Of a stretch of DNA of 64,000 nt, positions 58,980-64,000 are shown piece by piece; positions within the stretch are counted from its first letter, which is position 1, and the number at the start of each line of letters is the position of its first letter. Both the position numbers and the translations under genes were made by a program. Source of the stretch: Methanothrix sp. (lineage in GTDB: Archaea > Halobacteriota > Methanosarcinia > Methanotrichales > Methanotrichaceae); the NCBI GenBank assembly GCA_026394565.1, contig JAPKYA010000045.1:46162-110161 (forward strand), given 5' to 3'. Below the pieces are notes generated by a model. It ran no database searches and was not told the origin of the DNA. It was given only the letters and a program-made list of their open reading frames with translations.

Positions 58980-59648
58980 TTAAAAGTAGCTTCCCGGCTC
59001 CCTAAAGAAGACAATCTTAAGCTCATCCATTCGCGACCGTTGCCTTGTGTCACAGTCACGTTCTACTTTTATAATATCCGATTGTTTTAAATCTTCAACC
59101 GTTGCAGTTAACCTCGTGGTCTGGCGTCCATCATTGGGAGTATGGTCGCAGGCCAAGGCCGGGCAAATCTTCTCAGCTCTCTTCAGAGCTCTGATCGTGT
59201 CGCGACGGCTGGGCGGCTTCCCTTCTCTGCCTGATAAGAAATCGCGGGCCTGGCAGGAGGTGAAGGCGATTTCCTTCCTTCCCTGGGCAATGGTCTTTAC
59301 ATGTTCTACAATAGCGGAGGCTCTCAACTGAATCTTTGTGATTGCTTGCCTGATTTTTCCCTCTTCAGTGGGCGCAGAGGCGGGCCTCGTCTTCAAGGCA
59401 TTATGAATATGCTTGATCTCCTGTTTGATGTAGGCATTGAGAATAATGAGCTTTCCAACAGGCGATTTTTCAGCCTTAACAGCGCTGCTAGCCTTGGTAT
59501 TAATCTCGGCCAGCTCACGGCCTCGCAGGATTCCTGCATCTTTGAGGACCTCGTTCAAGGTATCGTAGACCTGTATCAAGTCCGTGAATAGGGCTCGGAG
59601 CTCGGAGACAGGGATCTCGACTATCCCATCTGTTTGGAATAAGTCCAT
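58980..59648 (-). CDS. Coiled-coil protein with HTH-like tail, plasmid-type
   Basis: The 222-residue protein starts VEIPVSELRALFTDLIQVYDTLNEVL, helical, followed by further amphipathic helices and then IAFTSCQARDFLSGREGKPPSRRDTIRALKRAEKICPAL and RLTATVEDLKQSDIIKVERDC, which looks like a winged helix. GGAGGCGG stands just before the ATG. Its design of helices plus terminal DNA-binding part resembles the 313-aa protein at 60.7-61.6 kb. Both could be replication or partition accessory proteins. No known family name applies. Confidence 0.5.
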   Translation of the reverse strand: MDLFQTDGIVEIPVSELRALFTDLIQVYDTLNEVLKDAGILRGRELAEINTKASSAVKAEKSPVGKLIILNAYIKQEIKHIHNALKTRPASAPTEEGKIRQAITKIQLRASAIVEHVKTIAQGRKEIAFTSCQARDFLSGREGKPPSRRDTIRALKRAEKICPALACDHTPNDGRQTTRLTATVEDLKQSDIIKVERDCDTRQRSRMDELKIVFFREPGSYF

Positions 59649-59724
59649 TCAGACCGCCTCCGCAAACCTTGAAAATACATGTTCATGCGACGCTACATTG
59701 TCTGGAGGAAAACCTGTATCAGGC

Positions 59725-60004
59725 TCTGATGCAAAGCTATTTATCCTAGCCAAGGCTAAATTTATCATACACGAACGCTCCTGCTCGGAGTATCCCAGTC
59801 CAGGTGTTACTGGCACCTGGACCGGAACCAATTTTTACAAGCTATTGTTGATTACGAATAATTTTAATTAAATTAATATTTTCTACGAGACTCACGACTT
59901 TATAAGAAAATATTTTAATTTTGTTGAGAAAATCCTCTAGTAGATTGTGATTGGGCGGTTCTGATGCAAAACTATATATCCCAGCTAAAGCTATCTCTAT
60001 CATA
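59725..60004. repeat. Duplicated promoter-like element
   Basis: TCTGATGCAAAGCTATTTATCCTAGCCAAGGCTA (from 59725) recurs as TCTGATGCAAAACTATATATCCCAGCTAAAGCTA (from 59960), with most positions shared. Both contain TATA-like cores readable on the minus strand (GGATAAATAG, GGATATATAG). The first is about 95 bases upstream of the 222-aa gene. They may be two promoters controlled by one regulator. Confidence 0.5.
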
Positions 60005-60095
60005 ATTGAATTCCGTTCTTAGGGGTTGTTCGGCCCAAGGTGCCAGCCTTGGACTGAGCAGTATTCTTTATTTTCTCTTAGATCTCATCCTATTT

Positions 60096-60257
60096 TTATG
60101 AGGTTTTCCCTGCGTTTTCTGCATGTTTTAGCACATACAAAGCGTAGTTAAGAGCGTGGGTTCTAGTACTGAATCTCTTCATTTCTATCTGCTCGTCAAT
60201 CCAGACTAACAGATCGTCATCCACCCTCGCACTAATGGGAGTAGTCCCTTCGCTCAT
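60096..60257 (-). CDS. Ribbon-helix-helix regulator, 53 aa
   Basis: This gene is missing from the ORF track. The product MSEGTTPISARVDDDLLVWIDEQIEMKRFSTRTHALNYALYVLKHAENAGKTS is a textbook ribbon-helix-helix: strand TPISARVDD, helix DLLVWIDEQIEMKRF, turn STR and helix THALNYALYVLKH. Such proteins repress plasmid replication, partition or toxin genes. A TATA-like TTAAATA about 22-28 bases upstream of the ATG suggests a leaderless message. No toxin gene is adjacent. The nearby TTGTGACA palindromes are candidate binding sites. Confidence 0.75.
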   Translation of the reverse strand: MSEGTTPISARVDDDLLVWIDEQIEMKRFSTRTHALNYALYVLKHAENAGKTS

Positions 60258-60685
60258 GTATTACACGATGTTTTGGTGTCATATTTAAGTTTATTTCTAA
60301 ACGGAATATATTGTACTGTATTATAAAACTTATTTATTATATAAATATAGATTGCTCAACGTGTGTTAATACGTATCAGTGGCTTATAATCGGGCTTTTT
60401 GGATTTAAAATTAACGAATTTTTTTAGTAAAAGAATCTTGATCCCCTTATAGATGGCCAGTAATTCGCGAGAATATTTTAAAACTCTTGGGAAAGAATGA
60501 GTCCCTTTTTGTAGCAGGCATAATGATATTTAATGCATTGATCTAGTTTTTCACTTTGTGACAGTTTGTCACAACCTCTGTTTCTCTCTAGCCCCCTCAT
60601 ACTCCCCGACCTAAACCCCCGAGACAAATACACCGTAAACTAACATAACATCCTGTTACATGCTATCTTCCTAGCTTAATTTATC
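60258..60685. other. AT-rich non-coding region, possible origin
   Basis: No gene is supported in these 428 bases. The part from about 60270 to 60365 is strongly AT-rich (for example ACTTATTTATTATATAAATATAG). Further on lies the palindrome TTGTGACAGTTTGTCACAA. AT-rich DNA beside palindromic sites, between a ribbon-helix-helix gene and a large coiled-coil protein gene in a segment with parA, is what one would expect of a plasmid origin. No direct proof is visible. Confidence 0.4.
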
Positions 60686-60804
60686 TCAAAAGGCCATGAT
60701 ATCTCTGAAGATTCCCCCTAATGTACAAACTACCCCATCCGGCAGCCCGCCGAAGGATTGTAACAAACTGTCACAAAGGCAAATTATGTGACAAACTGTT
60801 ATTA
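60556..60804. repeat. Three TGTGACA-N3-TGTCACA palindromes
   Basis: The sites are TTGTGACA-GTT-TGTCACAA at 60556-60574 (perfect), TTGTAACA-AAC-TGTCACAA at 60758-60776 (one mismatch) and ATGTGACA-AAC-TGTTATTA at 60786-60804 (weaker). The last two lie 28 bases apart inside the 3' end of the 313-aa gene. The spacing and symmetry suggest binding by a dimeric protein, as initiator or repressor. Confidence 0.55.
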
Positions 60805-61627
60805 TGCATCGGATGGCCGAATTCGCGCCGAATCCCTCTCCAACTTTGATGAGCCTGGCAGCCTTGCCCTTCTTCTCAAATTTGACCTTATCCGGGGAAA
60901 GCGAGGCGGCCCGGCGCATGGCTCGTAGAGCCTGCTTCCGGTGGATCTTCATCTCCTCTTTGGTGGAGATGGTCCTTATGGAATCGTTAGTTGAGAGACC
61001 TTTCAGCTTAGAGTCTGTTACAAAAGCCTCCAGGAGGATCCAGGCCCGAAATACCTCTGCGGTGGTCAAGCTCAGCCTGGGCCTGCCCAGGATGAATGTT
61101 ACAACGGCTCGTTGCAGGTCGGCCAGTTGCCTTAGTGCGTTTACTGGTGTTATAATATTGCGCTTTTTGGCCGCCTCTATGGCCTTCCACTCCTTCTTGA
61201 TACGGGCGTAGAGGCTATTTGTCTCGGGGGTGGCCGGGAGCTGCTCCAGGTCCTTGAGGCATTCATCCAGTCCCTGGCGCTGCTCGGTGAAGAGAGTCCA
61301 GAAGCCATCCTCGAACGCCTCGATCAGGGCCTCCATGTTCTTGTTGGCCTTCTCCAGCTTCTCCTTTTCGAAGTCCTCCAGAGCATTATTGGGCCCTTGG
61401 CCCGGTTTGCTGTGCATCTTCTTGATTTCGATGAGCTCAAGCGTTCGCTGCTTGAGCTTGTGGGCCAGGTTCTCGATGCCATCATTTTGCTGGGCAATAA
61501 GAGAATCTTGCTCGCTGATCCTTGTCTCGAGCTCTGCTATGGTTCTCTTGAGCTGAGCCGGCTCGCTGGAGGAAAGCTCCTGCGCAGTGCGAAAATCGTT
61601 TATAGTTGGGACGACAATCTGATTCAT
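60686..61627 (-). CDS. Large coiled-coil protein with HTH-like segment, plasmid-type
   Basis: I start at the ATG at 61627 (MNQIVVPTINDFRTAQEL). The 313 residues contain a long coiled coil (KRTIAELETRISEQDSLIAQQNDGIENLAHKLKQRTLELIEIKKMH). A helical middle follows, and then SIRTISTKEEMKIHRKQALRAMRRAASLSPDKVKFEKKGKAARLIKVG, which looks like a winged helix. The last 50 residues coincide with palindromic DNA and read poorly as protein (CIITVCHIICLCDSLLQS), so the functional protein may effectively end earlier. It is similar in plan to the 222-aa protein nearby. Replication initiation or partition is a guess. Confidence 0.5.
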   Translation of the reverse strand: MNQIVVPTINDFRTAQELSSSEPAQLKRTIAELETRISEQDSLIAQQNDGIENLAHKLKQRTLELIEIKKMHSKPGQGPNNALEDFEKEKLEKANKNMEALIEAFEDGFWTLFTEQRQGLDECLKDLEQLPATPETNSLYARIKKEWKAIEAAKKRNIITPVNALRQLADLQRAVVTFILGRPRLSLTTAEVFRAWILLEAFVTDSKLKGLSTNDSIRTISTKEEMKIHRKQALRAMRRAASLSPDKVKFEKKGKAARLIKVGEGFGANSAIRCIITVCHIICLCDSLLQSFGGLPDGVVCTLGGIFRDIMAF

Positions 61628-61655
61628 GTCTGTAAACCCCAGCTCGCTACGGGAT

Positions 61656-61913
61656 TCATGATTGCAACTCCTGTGCAGGCTGTGGTTTTGCGAGCCTCCT
61701 AAAGAATCGCAACAGGCCTCGGAGAGCAAGGGCAGCTCTCCGTGTCACTATTTCCATTTTAATTTTAGATGTAATGCCATGCAGCTTGCTGCTAGAATGA
61801 GTCGTAGCCTTCTGCTTTAGGGTTACAGGAAATCCAGAAAGTCCAAAAAAGCTTGTAGCGGTGCATCCGGCTGGAACGCAAAGCCTTTTATCTTGTTGCT
61901 TTACATATGTCAT
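61656..61913 (-). CDS. Hypothetical basic protein, 85 aa
   Basis: A frame of 85 codons with GAGG about nine bases before its ATG. It ends 28 bases before the 313-aa gene on the same strand. The translation is basic (RRAALALRGLLRFFRRLAKPQ near the end) with no recognisable fold. It may be chance; position and the ribosome-binding site are the only support. Confidence 0.3.
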   Translation of the reverse strand: MTYVKQQDKRLCVPAGCTATSFFGLSGFPVTLKQKATTHSSSKLHGITSKIKMEIVTRRAALALRGLLRFFRRLAKPQPAQELQS

Positions 61914-62316
61914 TAGACTTGCCTCTTTGCTTCTAGGTTAGCCATGGCTTGCTAGGTCTCGGCGCTAGATTTCAGGCAGGTCGGCACATCGCCATCTCAC
62001 CACTGGCGTTGGCAGCTTCGCGGCGAAGGAGCCCATACTTTTTCGTCGCGAAGATCTAATTCTCTCCTGCCTTCATCCTCCACTTGTAGACAGGTATCTC
62101 TGATTTGCATCACTTATTCTTATTTGCCGTGGGCAACAAAATATAAAACTGTTTTGCTACGTATTGACAAGTTATGATGTTAAATGTCTATATGATTAAT
62201 CGTTATGCTTCATGCTTGTTAGCAATTTTTACTTGATCAAAACTAAGGCCTAGTATATCCGCCTTACTGCTACAATATTTAAATGACGACATATGTCGTG
62301 CGCCCCTGAAATCTGT
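61914..62316. other. Non-coding region with hairpin and palindrome
   Basis: No gene is supported here. CTTCGCGGCGAA (62016-62027) and TTCGTCGCGAAG (62042-62053) form a 12-bp stem with one wobble. The perfect 14-bp palindrome ACGACATATGTCGT lies at 62286-62299, close to the original end of the DUF1670 gene. The stretch between is AT-rich and likely carries the promoter for the genes to the left. If the DUF1670 pair is a mobile unit, one end may be here. Confidence 0.4.
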
Positions 62317-62380
62317 TCAACTAACATGCGTTACATCCCCCTTATTAGTTCCTTGCTCTTCGATGAGGGCAATATACTCA

Positions 62381-62462
62381 TTTACCAATCTCTCGCTCAT
62401 CTCAAGCATTCGAGCGATTTCTTTACCAATCTCTCGCTCATCTCAAGCATTCGAGCGATTTC
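62381..62462. repeat. 41-bp perfect tandem duplication
   Basis: TTTACCAATCTCTCGCTCATC and the next 20 bases (62381-62421) are repeated without change at 62422-62462. Because 41 is not a multiple of three, the copy shifts the frame of the DUF1670 gene that it sits in. Perfect identity points to a very recent event or an assembly artefact. Confidence 0.9.
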
Positions 62463-63119
62463 AAGTGGTTCCATCTTCCCATGCAACATCCTAACTTTCT
62501 TGAATGCCTTGATATATCGATCACATGCCTCCTCTGTATGCTGTGTCATACGAGCGATATCGGGTGTCGGGATATTCTGGAGGAACTTGGCGATAATCAC
62601 CTTCTTATGCGTCATTGATGGTCCAATATCATGGATGGTTCCTCGATACGGCAGGATAACTCCCTGCTCTGTCTGATATGCTTTGATATCCTTCCCGATC
62701 GTTCCGGCACTGACTCCGATCAACTCAGCAACATCTGCTTGTGTCAACACTCCCTTCTGGGCATGTGCCTCTTTTAGCAATCTGGCTACTCGATATTTCC
62801 TCACTTCTTGTGGTGAATAGCCATTCGCTCGCATCTGTTTGTCCTCTTCGTGTGTTATGGAGAGAATAGCCGGAACAACCTTCATTTTGGCTAGTGTCTT
62901 CCCAGGGCCTGGTTTTTCATCCATATGGACGGCAAACCAGAGTGTCTGTCCCACTGCGAGATTCCATGGATCCCGCGAGTACTGCTGGAATATCTTAATC
63001 AGGTCTCCGATGAGCATGTCCTGGACGCGATCGCCGCCGACAAACGCATATTGCTCTTCCAGGAGGTGTTTGATTGCACCATGGATCCCCTTTCCTTGGG
63101 GCGTAGCGGGGGATGTCAT
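62397..63119 (-). CDS. DUF1670 protein, C-terminus frameshifted by tandem duplication
   Basis: The 240-residue product has the DUF1670 pattern: an N-terminal domain (NLAVGQTLWFAVHMDEKPGPGKTLAKMKVVPAILSITHEED), a helix-turn-helix (VLTQADVAELIGVSAGTIGKDIKAYQTEQGVILPYRGTIHDIG) and a second helical part (MTQHTEEACDRYIKAFKKV). The frame ends artificially: reading past the 41-bp duplication, the original end was MSERLVNEYIALIEEQGTNKGDVTHVS, with its stop at 62317. That matches SSEKVITEYLALYATYKE of the sister gene. Its start overlaps the sister's stop (ATGA). The function of DUF1670 is unknown. Confidence 0.8.
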   Translation of the reverse strand: MTSPATPQGKGIHGAIKHLLEEQYAFVGGDRVQDMLIGDLIKIFQQYSRDPWNLAVGQTLWFAVHMDEKPGPGKTLAKMKVVPAILSITHEEDKQMRANGYSPQEVRKYRVARLLKEAHAQKGVLTQADVAELIGVSAGTIGKDIKAYQTEQGVILPYRGTIHDIGPSMTHKKVIIAKFLQNIPTPDIARMTQHTEEACDRYIKAFKKVRMLHGKMEPLEIARMLEMSERLVKKSLECLR

Positions 63120-63985
63120 TGGCTTACCCCCAGTCCCCCTTTTTTCGAATCGAACTTTACAGCCGATGAGGAAGCGATCTGAGAGAGACGATCAGAGCCG
63201 ATCTCTTTATAGGTCGCATATAGCGCGAGATACTCAGTGATAACTTTCTCAGAGGAATCGGTTAGTTCTCGGATTTGAATGATAGAATATCCTTGACTTG
63301 AGAGAAGAACAACTTTTGTGAATCCACTGATGTACCTTTTGATAGACTCACCGGTATGGCGAGTTCTCTGTTCGATCTCAGTGTATTCGTATCCTTTGAG
63401 GTAGAGTTCAATGATCTTTGTTTTATGGGAGACGGTCGGTCCGATATCCTGAATCTCGCCACGGGTCGGAACGACAATCCCCTGTTGTCGCATCTCCTGC
63501 ATATCCCGTTGAATAGTGCGGATGCTTGTAGTGAGGAGTAATGCAAGATCCTCCTGGATAAGAAGACCGCCCTGATCATATGCCTCATTCGCAAATCTGA
63601 GGAGCTTGTGTTTGCGAAGGCCAGTAACACCCTGTTCACTCAGAATCGCCGCATCATCTGGATGGGATATCGTGAGGGCAACCGGTACAAGACGAAGATG
63701 GTCGATTGACTTTCCTGGGGGCTCTTGCATACTGACTGCATGATAGACGACCTGTAAATCTCCCCGGAGATTGCCATAGTTGGTCTCGATATGCTCATGC
63801 ATGAGTTGTACTAATGATCGGGCAAGAGCCTGGGAGAAGCCATAATCTATTTTCAGGTTATTGAAGAGCTCCTGTTCATTGGTTTTCTTCCAGGCATTGG
63901 TCAGTGATTTGGTGTCCGTTCCGGCTGCAGGCATCATTACACCCTCTATTCCAGATGGGGCTAGTGATATTAAATATTGCGTCAT
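63116..63985 (-). CDS. DUF1670 protein, intact upstream partner
   Basis: The 289-residue protein follows the same plan as its downstream neighbour: HYAVSMQEPPGKSIDHLRLVPVALTISHPDD in one register of the N-terminal domain, the helix-turn-helix LLIQEDLALLLTTSIRTIQRDMQEMRQQGIVVPTRGEIQDIGPTVSHKTKIIELYL, and HTGESIKRYISGFTKV. The two are paralogs kept as an overlapping pair. An internal start at MMPAAGTDTKSLTNAW is possible because the first 18 residues are poorly supported. DUF1670 pairs occur many times in methanogen genomes, as I recall, which suggests mobility; the biochemical role is not established. Confidence 0.75.
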   Translation of the reverse strand: MTQYLISLAPSGIEGVMMPAAGTDTKSLTNAWKKTNEQELFNNLKIDYGFSQALARSLVQLMHEHIETNYGNLRGDLQVVYHAVSMQEPPGKSIDHLRLVPVALTISHPDDAAILSEQGVTGLRKHKLLRFANEAYDQGGLLIQEDLALLLTTSIRTIQRDMQEMRQQGIVVPTRGEIQDIGPTVSHKTKIIELYLKGYEYTEIEQRTRHTGESIKRYISGFTKVVLLSSQGYSIIQIRELTDSSEKVITEYLALYATYKEIGSDRLSQIASSSAVKFDSKKGGLGVSQ

Positions 63986-64000
63986 ATGGCGGTGATGTAA

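Noticed and set aside
59649-59831. A 60-codon minus-strand frame ending directly before the 222-aa gene.
   Set aside because: The tight junction is suggestive, but the GGAGG there serves the 222-aa gene, the sequence overlaps the duplicated promoter-like element, and no fold is recognisable.

Overview
The window reads as a chromosome segment of a methanogenic archaeon of the Methanosarcinales, most likely close to Methanothrix (Methanosaeta). The grounds are archaeal-type ArgS, DUF1614 and dUTPase genes, an inactivated archaeal PolB2-type polymerase, secreted transglutaminase/TPR proteins, DUF1670 pairs, TATA-box promoters with near-leaderless starts, and frequent TTG/GTG starts. The genus is inferred; no rRNA, tRNA or mcr gene is present to settle it.

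Layout. (1) 1-10 kb is the right part of an integrated tailed-virus provirus. It holds the start of a terminase large subunit, a terminase small subunit, a primase-helicase, ribbon-helix-helix and zinc-ribbon proteins, and a tyrosine integrase with a DNA-binding partner. (2) 10-21.3 kb is chromosomal: two hybrid histidine kinases around two ThiC-family enzymes (one canonical, one resembling BzaF), a DUF1614 membrane protein, a dUTPase, and an ACT protein with a phenylacetate-CoA ligase. (3) 21.5-28.8 kb is a decayed type I restriction-modification locus. It has two hsdM genes (the second frameshifted at its end), hsdS, an hsdR missing the middle of its motor, and a broken helix-turn-helix gene. 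(4) 28.9-34.2 kb carries a RecA-like protein, a small protein, polB2 and an Mg2+ P-type ATPase in one overlapping run. (5) 34.3-42 kb starts with an IS1634-family remnant and a small regulator, followed by four paralogous secreted transglutaminase-fold proteins. Three of these share a promoter at an identical distance from the start codon, and one has lost its catalytic cysteine. (6) 42-50 kb holds an ATPase-nuclease, argS, several secreted proteins, a tandemly duplicated small gene and a flavin-type oxidoreductase. (7) 50.4-55.7 kb carries two intact insertion sequences, IS701-like and IS1634-like, that break up secreted-protein genes. (8) 55.9-64 kb is plasmid-like: an integrase pseudogene, parA with a repeat-rich partner, many GACTC/GAGTC dyads, ribbon-helix-helix and coiled-coil proteins, palindromes beside AT-rich DNA, and two overlapping DUF1670 genes, one broken by a 41-bp duplication.

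The most promising novelties are four. First, the parA partner region, where candidate centromere sites lie both upstream of parA and inside the partner reading frame. Second, the transglutaminase cluster, with its matched promoters, a dead-enzyme paralog and a protein resembling a pYEATS domain. Third, the polB2/RecA-like run, in which both proteins appear to have lost catalytic residues. Fourth, the DUF1670 pair as a possible unnamed mobile element. Five small genes absent from the ORF track were read directly from the sequence: a partial terL, 50-aa, 58-aa, 48-aa and 53-aa proteins.
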